Of a DNA stretch of 64,000 nucleotides, positions 44,901 to 55,986 are shown in pieces. Origin of the DNA: Apiotrichum sp. Y4204. Its lineage: Eukaryota > Basidiomycota > Tremellomycetes > Trichosporonales > Trichosporonaceae. A program made the translations under genes and the position numbers. The stretch covers positions 124,001-188,000 of the forward strand of contig JAMYHL010000065.1 of the NCBI GenBank assembly GCA_025531455.1. Direction: 5' to 3'. Each line of letters opens with the position of its first letter. Position 1 is the stretch's first letter. The notes beneath the pieces were generated by a model that searched no databases, was not told where the DNA came from, and was given only the letters and a program-made list of their open reading frames with translations.

Positions 44901-45074
44901 GAGCGGATCCGCCGAGCGAGGTGCGGAGGCTTGCGTCGTGGCGACGGACTCGGACCAGAAAACGGCCTCGAGCGTACACAGGCCGGAGAGGGGAGAGGGA
45001 GGCGGGGTGGGGTAGGCCGTGAAGAACGGTGGTGGCACAAGAGACGGCGACGGGTCGGGGGCTGCATACGGCAT
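41976..45074 (-). CDS. CBM21 glycogen-targeting PP1 regulatory subunit
   Basis: Proteins of this type (yeast Gac1/Pig1/Pig2/Gip2, animal PPP1R3) bring protein phosphatase 1 to glycogen and activate glycogen synthase. One exon gives 1032 residues. The PP1-binding RVxF-type motif KYVHF starts at residue 482. The CBM21 domain spans about 525-645, with FIESLYLNEDRDALRGMVRV, NFSFEKWVAVRFTFDWWQTT, DRFQFTIKLHDLL, FLCVRYNTDGQEFWDSN and NYTVLF. The N-terminal 450 residues and the C-terminus are Ser/Pro/Thr rich with many possible phosphosites. The start at 45074 (AACATGCCG) was chosen; the frame is open 70 codons further up to 45284, but that part looks non-coding. Confidence 0.88.
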   Translation of the reverse strand: MPYAAPDPSPSLVPPPFFTAYPTPPPSPLSGLCTLEAVFWSESVATTQASAPRSADPLLAAVESLPPRVNRSKFHSQLPPQRPSALRLCRPRGILAVLGGVRVLSINTTSVLDRMPYAAVKIGASADTDVVDALLASEKREQRAAALIAKQTSDDSPSAQHAAAIAAEAVRIGTGVLSLRRAQSESTVHQLSSSKTMVPTVALPTVSESANSSSPILIQPPTPVEQPVPAPGPSTPPARSPPTSPSADPSTPTSSTSRTPRPPPRLTSRSPRSGSVTPNVLPEVRSPRRTTETLQTRRSRRPRLFGFTGLVDDASSTTSSAASSPKGPLSPTESTTQMLPRRSPSRTRSETSLANLPLLSATVVAPRSASHPQPMVIPSATVPTATSPVIHISPTQTAAPFRETGLKLDLGNIVPQPNPDLPLNAGIVHSPFHSVIKKKSGEIVKSALKYSGPLLENGTPREEKPNRFAGSRSCPTTPSCPKYVHFDAQLERIKLFLQDQKPQVVSLQGSPTDMSEDEDEPEKKLTVRLPNFPTSLDYDSNLFIESLYLNEDRDALRGMVRVKNFSFEKWVAVRFTFDWWQTTSEVTATYKESIRGGAYDRFQFTIKLHDLLDRIEEKSLFLCVRYNTDGQEFWDSNGNSNYTVLFERKAEETRKFVPKRSRGSPAPGMGRSVNRNGSPWSVKGADADRMADLRAKLNRLTAEDNELSKPLASVKRSPRPSHLRLPSNDGMSSLSGRYDFGSALKSSPQPAKREFSGFYSPRPGFGLPVSPNGTGSPNGLSPNPGSPFPPSPLPGPPSPLPPALTFASNNSSSTASLDSVAATPADSPSLLLSRELDDVTPSDTTDSPNSSASSTVSPSPSDSPMSPTSVFPWSPHSGKDRSADDMSLASYSSFIEQFCWAGGEDFRPGVRRIHSTSSLDHLSTTSFDLASPPDMLTPRAYTPTPTHGLSRSASTNGTASTISGTSTSTGASVTTPNGTRRASPPTREDLEHVDNAIRSLSNSLASTAVSGSPHTTPPHTPMMRPSGSVLAL

Positions 45075-48000
45075 GTTAGCAAGGGGACCTCGTGGGTTGT
45101 GACGGGGTGAGGTGTAGAGGTGTGAACGAGGATAGACCAGCGACGAGAACGCCGTGGGAATAGAAGAATGGGGAGTCGGACCACAAAGTGCACAGCACGG
45201 TATGCTATATACCAAGTGTTTGGGAGCACAGTTGTGGAATGAAAGGATGCCGTGACTACGAGCTTCGTCGAGGACGAGGCCCAACAGACAGGACGAGGTA
45301 TGCAGTTAAATGAGGATGAAAGGGAGGGCGAGTGGGGGTGGTAGACAACGCAAGGCGCGCCCAAGAGTCAGGTGAGTGCGGGGAGTGCACGCCCTCTGGC
45401 TTCTTTGCTGGGCGTGATGGAGGCCGGACGCCTGCCGTCCTTCCGCAAACAGTACGTACCGCTTGTTTTCCCAAGATCCAAGAATGCAGAAGGATGTGTG
45501 AGAGGGGATGTGCAAATGAAACCCGGAGAGGCGCTGGGAGGCGGCCGCGAGGTAGAGGAGAAGACGGCTGGCTTGGTCACGAGGCCATTCAAGGGGCCAA
45601 CTGATGGGATACCGGCGCGCTCTCGAAGCGTGATGGTCCTTATGGGCAGGAATGTAGAAACGCGTTGGGGGGCTGGATGACTGGGGCCAAGCCTGTAGAG
45701 TGCCTGTTGGACGGGCGTGATGGGGAGAGAAGAGTGAACAGCAGGGCTCGGGATGTCGGTGATGGTGATCGCGATGAAGAATGTGTCGTGCGGAGAATCA
45801 AGTGTGGACGAGCGGGGCTTATTCCCACTGCCTCGAGGCGTTCGCTAGTGTGCTGTCTACCGACCAGTGTGGGGTCTAGTGTGTAGCTCGTGTTCTCGCA
45901 GCGAAGAACCGTGAGAAGAGCTGGGAAATCGAGAAAAGTTTGCGAGACAACAACGAGGATCGGTGAGGTCCTGGGGTGGTATGGCGACTACGGCTTGGGA
46001 CCTGGCGATTGAGTTGTCTCTGAATCGCTGATCGGTGTCGGATCTGGAATCGTGGCGACAGCGGATGGGGAAGTGGGGGAGCAGGGGGGGGCAGGAATAT
46101 ACAGCGGACGGCGGACAGAGGATACGAGCAAGACGGGGGGTGGTACAAGACGGGCACGGGAGGGCACGAGAACAATGGGGGGTTAATCGGGAGTGGGATA
46201 CTGGGTGGGGGGGAGGAGGGGGAGAGCTAGCGGCGACGGTGAACAGAAAAAGACGAAGTACAGTACAAGGCAGATGAGCAGTAAGTGCGGCACTGTTCAT
46301 CACAATCATTTCATGTTCTACAGGAACGGCAGGCCCGGACTGCGCGCGCTGGTGTGCTGGTGCTGGTGGTGCTGGTGGTGCCCAGCAAATCTGTTGCATC
46401 TGTTGGGTGCAGTGTGTGCATTACGACATGCATCACACATAGCGGCATTCCCACCCCCGCTTGTGCCCCTGTGTTCGGCATACAGAGAGAGCAGGCCCCA
46501 AAGGCCTAGAGGCTAGAGAGGAGAGAGGCGGCGTGCGCGAGTGTCAATTGGGCAGAGCTGCAGGTTTTCTTTCTTCACCCAGCACGAGTGATGCGTCAGC
46601 CAGTTCAGCCCAGGGTAATCCGGGCCCCTGCCGGCGTCATTCCACTCCCCAAAGACTTCGGCCGCGCAGCCACTGCCGCACTCTTGCCGTTCTGCTGAAC
46701 GGCAAGCCTTTGCTATCCAAGGCTCAAGAAGGCGCAAGGGCTGGGCTGCGGCTGCAACAGCTCAGGGATGAGAGCCTTACAGCCAGATGTGAGTGTCTCC
46801 GCTCCTCCTCCTTTCTGCCTCTGCAAGGTCTCATCCAGGCAAATCTGGGCCCAGTGCCGCTGATACCAGTGGCGTCAGGCTGGCACACGTCCTTCCAGAC
46901 ATTGACCGGCCTTGGCCGCCACCCACCCAGCACCACCAGCACCCACCCACAAATAATGGGGCAAAAAAACGAAGGAGCGAGCCGCAAACGAAAATCCAAA
47001 ATTTACACTTTGTCTTTCGGCATCGGCCTCCCCCAACGGGCGAGTGATCATGCTGATCCGCCGCGTCCCAGATGTTGGGAACGAGGTTTTTGGCGAGACC
47101 GAGAAAGCCTTGTGGCCAGTAGGCTGCGCGATAGATACCGAGACTGATCTTGTCGCGTCACGTCGTGTACTAACTGCGCATGGATTTTACGGTTTCATCT
47201 CGCTATACCTGGGTATCCTGGGAATGCCACTTGCTACTTGCTGCTTGCTGTTCTTGGATTCTGTTTCGTTGATCCGGCGCTCAGAAGCATCGAAGCACCG
47301 AGGCATGGGAAGCACAGGAGGGGAAGATCATTACTTGGGGCCGTGCGCACCGATGATCACCGCGCGCGGATCACAATCGGCGCCCGAAACCACTCCTCTT
47401 TGCGCTCCACGATTATAAAGATCGGCGGTCTGTGTGTCTGACAACACAATGACAATAAGATGAGTGACTATCGCATACGTCTCCGCTCGATGCACAACAA
47501 TACAAACTCGTGGTAAGACAGCAACTACCCCGATTTGTATTGCAGCAACCGCAGTCACCAGTTATAGGCCAGTACAAAAAGGACGCCATGTCGATCCCCC
47601 CCTGTAGCACGCTCCTCCAGCCCTGCGATACATCCTGCATTCTGCATTTTTTTCCTCGTACAACGGCCAGCGCCTATTGGCCCCGGATGCCGCAACGCGC
47701 ACTGGCCGCCGGCTTGTTCAGGATCCCCGGCCTGGATAAGGAACGCAGGGACGAGGAGGCACCAGGGGGAGCTACCGCGCGTGTGGTAGTAGTGGTCAGA
47801 TGCCGCGGGCGCGGGGAAATCGATGCGGGGACAGCTTCTGCGCTTCTGCGCTTCTCGCCGCGGCTGCGGCTGCGGCTGGAGATTCATGTTCGCCGGGCAA
47901 TGGGCTCAGGTACATGGACGCACAGTGCCAAAACCAAACTCGGCCGTGCAGCAGCAGCGGCAGTGGCCGACCCTGGGCCACTACGCCACCGGCAAACCAC

Positions 48001-51000
48001 AGGCGCCGCGTGCGTGGTGACCTGGTCCAGCTGGTCACTGACCTGGCCTATAGTCGGCACGATCGAGGATTCACCCAGGCGTACCACAGCCTCCAGGCCT
48101 GAGTCATGGGTGGCGGTCGACGCCGCGCCGTCATCTCCTACCCCATCATCGACGCCACCTACTACTGGCTCGCTGCCACCACATTCCCGCCACGGAAAGC
48201 CATGCCGCCTCCCGACCTCTTGGCCCATTGTTTTGCCGCCTGGCCAGACCCCCGCTCCTGATATCATGTGCCCATCCTACTGGTGCGTGTACTTGTACTT
48301 ATTCCGGGGACTGACGAGGCGGCAACTGCTGTGGACCAGTCGGAGCGTGCCTCCATATCGTGAGCCCGTCCTCTGGAGATCATTGGAGGCGGCGGGGCAT
48401 GCGGGGCTAGTGTGGTTCTTAAATGCATTCTTTTTAGTAGCAGTGACTACCGCGGTGAATAGACCAGGAAAGGTAGACGAACATCAGCACCAACGCAACC
48501 TCTCCTCCAAGGGCTCATGCCATGTCTCCCTAAAGCGTGAGCGCGTGCGCACTCCCGGGGAGTACTTGCGTGCTTCTGTAAGTCACTGCCGCGTAGAATA
48601 TACGCAGAGTTCCTCCCCGATCGTTTCCCTTTTTTTCCCACGCCCACAGGTCCCCCCACATTGCCCAGCCTGAAACACTGAAACACACCGTACGGCACGC
48701 AATACACGTCGTAGATTCTTCACCGCAATGATCAATGAGCCCCGCCCTGCCTCCATTCTGCGGCGTTCCAGCGCACTGAGCGCCAACTCGTGCCGTAAAC
48801 TACTCTCCTCTGGCGTGCACCCCCTCACCCGCCAGCCGTGCGCCACGCGCCGGCGATCTTCGCCTCGCGCGCCGCGTCGCCTCGTGTCTTGGTGGGCGGT
48901 GGGGGTGGCGCCGTGGCGCACGGTTCTCAGCCCACAGCCAAGGAATTTGTATTACGCCGTTGAAGTTTTAATGTTTACACCCCCCCTCCCCGCGGAGGAT
49001 TTGTATTCCTCGCGCGCGCACGGTGCACCAGAGATACAAGATAGAAGCACAAAGCCCACATTGGTCGCCAGGTCCAGATCCAGTTTATGCCCCGGTGACA
49101 GCGTGGACGGTGGTACGCGTATACGCGGTTCAGAAGCAGAAGCTTTCGAGGCAGCTGCACATGTGCACGCACGACGCGCAGGAAAAAGTGAAGGGCAAAG
49201 CGCGAAGCCCGAAGCGCAAAGCCGCACTGCACCGCGATTGCAAGGATCAAGCATACAGGAGTGAATGCCGATATCGACACGCGCCGTCAGGGACGTTCCG
49301 CCGGCATCCCTGGCCTGGTTCCCACACCAAAAGAAACTAACCCATCATTGCGCAACATCCCCACAGAAAACGACAAAATGGTACGATAGAAGGCAGCACA
49401 GGCAGTAGTATCACTTCTGAGCTTCCAGCTCCCAGGATCCCAGTAGTATTTTATGAACACGCGACCTTTGCCGCGGTAGTTCTCAGCGCCGATCGCGGCT
49501 CCCTTTGGCCCCGTACGGCCCCGGTCCCGGCTCCCCAGATCCAGAAGCCCAGAAGCCTAGAATACCAGAAGCGGTACGGCGGCGCGGGACTGGGACGCGC
49601 ACTGGCGACGCGCCGTGTGGGGATGTGGGGGTGTCGCAGATCTGAATCTCTGATATCTCAGACGCGCCGGCTGTCGCCAGTCGCAGGCGAGGCTTACGGA
49701 GATCGGAGATGACCTTAAGAGCCATCGGAGTTGCGACGGGGTAGCATTGCTCCGGCACCTGTGGGCGAGCGGATTTCGCGCCTCCGCTCGAGTCCGCTGA
49801 TCGTTGTGTGGCGCTTGGCCGAGTGCCAACGATATACAATCGCACACCAGAGCACATCACCTGTATGTATCTCTCCCTCCGCCATTCGTAACACGGCAAC
49901 TGCAAAGGACATGTGGTCTTGAGCGAGGCTCGTGGCGCCAGGCGAGGCATGCCATGCCGTACCCGGTATCTGACGGCGTTCAAAGCGTCCACTCCACAAT
50001 TCATAGGGCTCAACAGCAAAGGGCCGAATTGTCTCGCAACGGCGAACCCACGTTGATACTCGGATGCAGATAGGACGGCAGGTGCGCAGATGCCTGGGGT
50101 ATGTGGTTTGTATTAGGACACTCATGATTGTTTTACACTCCTCGCCGCCAAATGCCACCATTCAGTCCTGCCACGCGTGCTGATCACTCTACGAATCCGA
50201 AGTCACAGCAGGGAACCGCTGGTGCGAAGCTCGGTAAGCTGGAATAAGGCTGCTGCTGCCTTGCTGCTTGTGCCCTGGTCATCATGCACATAAGAGTCTC
50301 CAGACGGCGAGGTGTCAGCTGGCGCGCGGGTGGCCGGGGTGCCACCCGCCAGGTGCCCGGTCAGTGGAAGGGCGGGCGTCTCTCCTCTCTCACGGTGGAG
50401 CCGGCCCGGCGCCGCCGTGGAGATCTAGACACCGAGGAACAGAGATTCAGACAACAGCGCCACCGTCAGCTGGACGTACGTACCGGTGCACGACCCAAGC
50501 TTCAGAATCAGAATCAGAATCACAAACTAGAATCAGTGATCAGGATGAGAATCAGAATCAGAATCAGACGGGGAGAGAGGCAAGAATCAGAACCGCGCAC
50601 GAGCACAAGCACAAACACATGATAAGGTATAATAATTGTCAGGGCGCGTGGCACAATTGAGTGTCTTGCACATGCGCACATTGGACATGTGGACGCCCTT
50701 GAGCACCCGTGGCGCTTCGCTAACGGAAGCGATTGGATGCGGGGTACTCTGGGGTCAGCGCGGGGTGGTGTGCGGGGTATCCGCGGGAAAGATACAGCGC
50801 GGGGATAAAGGCGAAGAGTGGACATGGAGGAACGAGACATTGTTCTGAGGAATATGATGCCACGGACCAGAGGGACGAGCGGGCACGAAGGAATGTGTGA
50901 GATGCAGGGCCCGAGGGAACGTGTGAGAGGAGAAAGGACCAAGGATGATCCGGTGACGCCCCTTCGCCTCGTCGCACGTTCGGCTATCGTCCTCGGCGAC

Positions 51001-51608
51001 TGGCAACTGGCGATCTGCGACCCGGCGACCTGGGAATAATAAGGTCGGACAGCGGTCAATGCTCCAGCTCTGAAACTGGATCGTGACGGTCTCTTGATGG
51101 TGGTGGTATCTCAGTAACGAGAGCCAGTAGCTCTGTCAGCACGTTTAGTTATTATTAGCGGCCCCGTGCGTGGCCCCGACCCAGCCACCGCGCCACCCAT
51201 CGTGTATCGCAGTGTGCAATTGTGCGGAATTGTATCGTGGTATTACAAACAATAATGTCTGTTTAACGTCTGTCCAGCTCCTGAATATCAGATTCTTCAC
51301 AGCACGCAGCCAACCAGTTTCGAGGACTGAAGGTCGCAGCGTACTGGCCCTTGTCATGCGGCGCCGCCAGGCTCCAGGCGAGGTTCGTGCGACAGACATC
51401 CGGTCGTGTCGGAGTTCTCGTTGTCTGGATACGTCGTCGTTATCTGTACCCTCAAGGCACAATAGAATCTATGCGTCTTCCCCTTTGCGTTCCATCTCCT
51501 GGCGTCGACTCGGCCCGTCACCACGTTCGAGAGTATGACAATGTGGCAGTGCAACAGTTGGAGAGCGCACGAGGTTGTAACTTCTATTCCTGTTCTTTGC
51601 TTCTGTTC
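45075..51608. other. Gene-poor region, 6.5 kb
   Basis: By far the longest stretch without a recognisable gene. I checked both strands. The open frames (the longest is 387 codons on plus at 47510-48673) have Arg/Pro/Ser/Cys-rich, shadow-like composition and no motifs. I see no LTRs, terminal inverted repeats, transposase or reverse-transcriptase motifs, and no tRNA. Short repeats include GCTGGT-like runs (about 46345-46380) and an AGAATC array (50502-50569). It may hold long UTRs, non-coding RNAs or relics. Confidence 0.5.
50502..50569. repeat. Imperfect AGAATC microsatellite
   Basis: CAGAAT/AGAATC hexamers occur about eight times with small interruptions. A shorter copy of the same motif lies near 3160. 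Confidence 0.8.
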
Positions 51609-53638
51609 TCACATACTGGCGAGTGGCGCCCGTCGCCGTCCGACCTTGAACACGCCCGCCAGACGCGACGACGACGACGGCGCAGGTGGCGGGCCCCGCC
51701 CGCCAGGCGACACCTCAAGCCCAGAGGTGTGCGTCAATGCCGATTCGCCCGAATCGTGCGAGGTGTACGATGTGTGTGAGGTATGCGACGCGTGCGATGC
51801 CTGTGATGCCTGTGATGCCTGTGATGCGTGCGATCCGTGGGAGATATGCGACACGTGCGATGCCCGCGACGCATGTGATGCCCGGGACGACCTGGACGTG
51901 CGTGATTCGCGCGACGAACCAGACATGGTGCTCCTCATCGTCCCCGATCCGGCCGGAAAGCTCGAGAGGGCGCGGGGCGACCTTGTCGACGACGCGCTCG
52001 AGACAATCGACACGGGCGAGACAGGCGTCCATACCTCGATTGGTGGCTCCTCCGGGATGAACTCGGGCGGCGCACGGGGCATCGGGGCGCCCTTGAAATG
52101 CTCGCCGCACCGACGACACTTGGCGCCCGTCGCACTGGAGTCAATATCTGAATTGAATGACCACGGCGCGACTTGGCGGAATGCTGCACAGCTGTGGCAG
52201 TGCCACTCGACATCCAGTATTCCTCGCCTTGTCACCACTCTACACTCTCACTCACCCCCATCCAACCGGCGAGAATATGTCGCGCGGGCGCGCGCGGGCA
52301 AAGATGTCGTGGCCGGTCCGTTCGCACAGAGTCTTGTTCGCGTCAAAGATGCGTTCGCGGCCGGACTGCCGGCCTTCCTCGACGGGAACATATTCTGGTG
52401 TGAGCTGGGAACTTAAGTAGTGTGGGGGACTCTTTCCCAGAGCTTTTGAGCCCCGTTCTCTCCGGCAAACTTCAAAAGGCAGCTATCCATATGATCATCA
52501 TGACCCTACCCGTCCGACACTCACTGGTTTCCTCCAGTTCGAGATGCAGCCCCGTCGCGGTCTTGGCCGGCTTCTTGAGCGTTCGCCGCCGCCCGGGCGG
52601 CTTCTGCTTGCTCTGCTGGTATCCTTCCGCAAACCACGGCAGGTCGCGCGGGTCGTCCTTTGCCTCGCCCGTCGGATCCCCGGTTGGGCCGTCGCCCTGA
52701 ACCGTGCGCTTCACGATCGAGGTCTCGGACTCGGCCATCTTCTGCGCCGCTTCCGCCGCTTCGGCCAGCCACGGCGGTGGAGACGCCCCGGCCGGCGCTG
52801 GACGGATAGTCGAGTTCGCCAGCGCCCCCCGATATCCCTGCGCGAACCACGGCAGTCCGATCACTTCACTTTTACTCCCGTCCGCCTCCCGCGGCGGCAG
52901 CGGGCGCGTGCTGGACATTTTCTGCTGGTATCCCTGCGCAAACCAGGGAAGACCTCCGGGCGGGCTCGGCGGGCGTGGCGGGGAGGGAAGGACGGCGGGG
53001 TGCGCCGCGGGGTCTGCTGGCGTGGCGGTGTTGGAGGACGCGGAGGACGGCGAGCTGGACGCGGAGAGCGGCGGCGGGGGAGGGTGGGAGTATCGCAGTC
53101 CCGAGGGGGACGGACATGCCCGGCGGAGGTCAGCGAGGTTGAACTCGCCGGCCGCGCGCAGGCGGGACTTTGCGGCGCGTCCCCGCGCCGGGCCGAGACT
53201 CAGACTGCGCGTGTGCCCCACACTCGGCATACACTCGTCGCTTCCCATGCTTGCCATGCTCGCCACGCTGAGGCTGGCTGTACTCCGCGTGCTTCGAGTG
53301 CTGCGCGCCGTGACGTAGGCGCTCTCCTCGCTGTCGGCGTCGGATCCGACCGTCGGAATCGTCAATGGCGACGCGGGCGGAAGCGGGGGCACCTGTGGCG
53401 CCTCGTGCGGCGTGCGCCAGGATGGACGCGGGGGACGGGGAAGTGGCGAACTCGGGCGGCGCGGCGGGGCCGGGGGCGGACTCGTGCTGATGCACATTCT
53501 TGGGCGTCCGCTGCTGCTGTTACTGCTACTGCTACTGCTCGCGGCGGCGTTGGCGGGGATGTCGGGCTTGCGCGGGGCGCTGCCGGCGGCACCGCTGGGT
53601 CTCGGCCGGCGCGGAGTGTTCTGTTGTGGCTGCTGCAT
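51609..53638 (-). CDS. LPWFAxGY-repeat zinc-ribbon protein, unknown
   Basis: Three exons (53638-52525, 52469-52256, 52227-51609) join in frame to 648 residues. I do not recognise the family. The N-terminal half is Pro/Ser rich. Between about residues 235 and 360 a motif recurs: GLPWFAQGYQQ, GLPWFAQGYRG, a degenerate SPPPWLAEAAE, and DLPWFAEGYQQ. Exon 2 has a conserved-looking block SGRERIFDANKTLCERTGHD. Exon 3 opens with a zinc-ribbon pattern WHCHSCAAF...GAKCRRCGEHF (CxxC, about 25 residues, CxxC). It is followed by a Ser/His/Ala/Gln tract (SHASQASQASQASHAS). Intron 2 as placed is only 28 nt. A 60-nt alternative (donor GTTGGA, acceptor just before TGGCAC) also keeps the frame. Intron 1 has a weak acceptor (TTGAAG). 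Confidence 0.68.
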
Positions 53639-55986
53639 GAGTGATGGTGGAGTGGAATGGTCGGAGGAGAGATCCCCCGATTTGCGTCGCTGCTATATAG
53701 AACAAGCTCGACAGACATGTCCGTCTCCGTCTCCAGGTCGTCTACTCATGCTCCTCATAAAAATACCTCCAGATGGCAGGCATCCATGCACACCTGCTCG
53801 AGAGATAAGAGTTACAGTGCTCTCGTACATGCCGGACCTGTTACTGGCCAGTGTGGGCCGTTTGCGACCGTGCCTGTTACGAGTTGACGCGATCGCCCCC
53901 TCTGCCTCGCCGAGGGTTTGCGGTTCTGCAGTCCTGAGATGTCGGAAGGTCGATGCCATCCACATTGGGCACGACACAGATGTCCCCCAGCTCATTTCCA
54001 TGCCGTCAGCTGCATCTAGGATGTGGGATAAACTGCTGGACACCCTTTTGGGCGGTCAGTTCCTACCGATCTGCCGACTGTCGGGCACTCCTGTCCACCA
54101 CATGAGCCCTGCTCATAATTATTGTGATATTCCTGAACGAAAAACCTGAGCGCCTGAGCTGATTGCAGTCGGGTTACGTCCCACACGAGTTTCGCAATTA
54201 ACTCTGGCCAGCTGGCGAGCTCCACCTCGGCCATCTGGCTGCAGCTGACACCGATCCAGACCTCGATCCCTGCCATCCCCTGTACGTTCCGTCGCTTCCG
54301 TCGTAAAAGGTTTCGTGCCGTGAGGGGTTCACGACACCTACATACGAGAATGAGGCCATTGCCGTCTCCGCAAACGTCTGACGCCTGATGGGTCCGTTTC
54401 AAGATGTGGCGTACGGATGGTGATAATAAGCGGTAACAACACCGGTTCACTACTGCCAGCGCGTATCTCTGCGCAAGTGCGTCTCCACTGACAGTCGTGT
54501 TGTTCTGTCACTCACTGCATCTCACCGCATTGGATCGCACTGTGGCATGCCGCAACGTCCACGGCAACCACCAAATCTGGGCCCACTGTTGCCCCGACTG
54601 GCACAAGACGGGCACATCAGTTGGCCCGTTGCCGGCATAACGATCGAGTCCTTGCACAGACTCACAATCCTGGCACACGACTCACACAGCATCCTCTCTC
54701 ACCTCACCCACAAGGAGCCATTATCCATGCCATCACCCAGCGCTCTGGAACGCACCCAACCCAAACCCTAACAGACGCACTAAACCTTGTCTGCACCGTA
54801 ACTGTTAATTTGTCACCAAGGGGAGGCATCTCGGAGCTTTGCACCCGTCCACCACGGGGTGCTATCGACAGGACAGCGGGGAGATTCACAGTGATCGACC
54901 GACCCCGACTCAGGACGCGTTGTGCGCCAATGCACCGTCCGGTGTCCCTCCGGCAACCCAATGTCGAGAATATCATCTCTCGGGTCCGCACTGGCAACAC
55001 ATCCAATCTCATGTGGCAAAGGTCTCCACCGATCTACAAGCAAAGTCTCCCCCGTCTCGTGGCAATAAGGTTCGCAGCTGTTCCCAAACAAGCTTCAGGC
55101 TCAGATTACTCGGAGCAGACACAGATCGGGGCTGGCGTGACACTGGCGCCACCTCCCGCAGTGTTGGGTCGCTCCCGGTCCCCCTCACTCAGCCGTTTTG
55201 TCATTTCCAGTATCTGGTAGGGGTTGTCACTTCCTCCCCGCAGCGCTGGGAATTGATCCTCGGAACTCCAGGCCTTGGCGTCAGAGCCTCGAGTCCCCTC
55301 GAGTCTGGAGCTACCGGAGTGGGAGCGGCAGCGTCGGATCGGACTGGAAGACTTGAATGGTGCAACTTGTGATCGACATTTCTAGTACTGTCGCGGGTCG
55401 CATGCGCCGAGCTGCAGATTGTACCAGCTCTATTCAGCGCCATCGGTACATCCGAGAGGATCCTACTGTCTTCGAGTCACCGTCAGTGGCTCGATAGGAA
55501 ATGCGTCGCCGAGATCCACGTCGTCGGTTGGTAACCCGGCGAGACATTCCTCCGGACTGGGCGATGTGTTTAGCAGTTGAATTACAGGTCCGCGCCCTGG
55601 TGACCATGATGAGGCGAGATTGAGTTTAGCATGCGAGGGTGTTAGAGTTGTCCATTAATCAAGAGTGATAATTAAGAAAAACGGGCTAGACAACAAGAAC
55701 AAAGTAGAACATCTCGGAGACTGAGAAGTGTGGCTGGGAAGCTACATAGCGCAGGCGTCGCCTTGTCGTAGCTGTTCTCCGAGGTCACTTTATCGCAGTC
55801 GGCGCTCTTGACGTTGTTGTGTAGCTCTGGAGTCGGGGGATTCCAGTACGAGTTCCGGTGAGGGGGCGTCGTCGTCGTCGACGACGCCGCCGCCGAGGAA
55901 CGCAACAAGGAACAGCGGTGCCTTCGTCAGGCCCAGCAAGCACTTATCATGTGCGGTGCCACATCGATTCCGGCTCTCGTTCCGCT
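53639..55986. other. Intergenic region, 2.3 kb
   Basis: No gene supported. Open frames of up to 200 codons on plus at 54621-55220 look like shadows, with no motifs. The region holds the promoter of the zinc-ribbon gene (ATATAG at 53694-53699, about 55 nt upstream) and the 3' end of the RNA-repair gene. Confidence 0.5.

Noticed and set aside
45857..46399. 180-codon minus frame upstream of the CBM21 gene
   Set aside because: Pro/Ser/Cys-rich shadow composition with no motif. More likely leader or promoter sequence.
47510..48673. 387-codon plus-strand frame in the gene-poor block
   Set aside because: No domain, no repeat logic, irregular Cys/Trp/Arg-rich composition and no matching splice pattern. 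I could not support it as a gene.
51535..52416. 293-codon plus-strand frame with CDACDACDA repeats
   Set aside because: It is antisense to the zinc-ribbon exons. The minus strand has the CxxC pairs and joins in frame with exons 1 and 2, so the plus frame is the shadow.
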